NCBI GenBank assembly: GCA_016786965.1
Contig: JAEUVL010001085.1
Location: 1 to 5,896 of the forward strand
DNA from: Chitinophagaceae bacterium
GTDB lineage: Bacteria; Bacteroidota; Bacteroidia; Chitinophagales; Chitinophagaceae
DNA: 5,896 nt
Direction: 5' to 3'
Of the stretch, positions 5,743-5,896 are shown one piece after another (position 1 is the stretch's first letter; the number at the start of each line of letters is the position of its first letter). Both the position numbers and the translations under genes were made by a program. The notes below the pieces were generated by a model, which saw nothing but the letters and a program-made list of their open reading frames with translations, had not been told where the DNA came from and did no database searches.

Positions 5743-5896
5743 CTAATTTCAGCCCGCTCCATACTTCGCTAACCGCACAAACCTTTACATCCACGAGATT
5801 ATTTTGTAAAGCATAGTTTCGAATAACATCCTCTGTAACATCAGTCGGGATCTTTGAACTTTTTTTATACCACGAAACCCAAATGGCGATCGCCGG
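5720..5896 (-). CDS. DUF3052 family protein, C-terminal fragment (partial, runs off the window edge)
   Basis: The reading frame is open from the window edge (5896) to TAG at 5720-5722 and gives 58 residues. It contains AIWVSWYKKSSKIPTDVTED, then VIRNYALQNNLVDVKVCAV and SEVWSGLKLV. This matches my memory of the DUF3052 C-terminus, typically of the style LWVSWPKKASG-DLTED, GLVDVKVCAVDEVWSGLKFV. The family is small (about 120-150 residues) and its function is not established. The start and about the first half are outside the window. It reads toward queA with 39 bases between, so co-transcription is possible. Confidence 0.85.
   Translation of the reverse strand, partial: PAIAIWVSWYKKSSKIPTDVTEDVIRNYALQNNLVDVKVCAVSEVWSGLKLVVPLSKR

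Noticed and set aside
5885..5894. GGCGATCGCC palindrome at the right edge as a regulatory or repeat element
   Set aside because: It lies within the DUF3052 coding frame, occurs once here and is explained by ordinary codons.

Overview
The window looks like an ordinary chromosomal segment of a Bacteroidota bacterium, most likely from the Chitinophagaceae/Sphingobacteriia side. This rests on the gene families and protein style: a TonB-dependent receptor barrel ending in Phe, a LytS/LytTR two-component pair, an AlgH/YqgE (UPF0301) protein and a long-form QueA. Base composition is moderate to low in GC, starts lack clear Shine-Dalgarno sequences, and a few boxes resemble the Bacteroidota -7 element TAnnTTTG. 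The genus cannot be fixed from this sequence.

Layout. Positions 1-557 (+) hold the C-terminal barrel part of a TonB-dependent outer-membrane receptor. An in-frame TAG at 60-62 interrupts it, with homologous-looking sequence on both sides. Nineteen bases later, 577-1620 (+) encodes a four-helix membrane histidine kinase of the LytS/YehU type, followed after 3 bases by its LytTR response regulator (1624-2382, +). Convergent to these is an AlgH/YqgE gene (2406-2957, -). A 153-bp divergent intergenic region (2958-3110) with two dyad symmetries separates it from a classical HisKA/HATPase sensor kinase (3111-4451, +, GTG start). That kinase has no response regulator beside it. It ends on the same TTAA that ends the convergent queA (4448-5680, -). 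At the right edge, 5720-5896 (-) is the C-terminal end of a DUF3052-family protein lying upstream of queA on the same strand.

Function. The LytS kinase and LytTR regulator form one phosphorelay that could control transcription, possibly of cell-envelope genes. The second kinase presumably signals to a regulator encoded elsewhere. QueA makes epoxyqueuosine in tRNA. The roles of AlgH/YqgE and DUF3052 are not established. I see no mobile element, CRISPR array, tRNA or rRNA, and no convincing new multi-gene system. The points most worth a second look are the receptor nonsense codon, the hairpin abutting the queA start codon, the dyads in the divergent region and the partnerless kinase.
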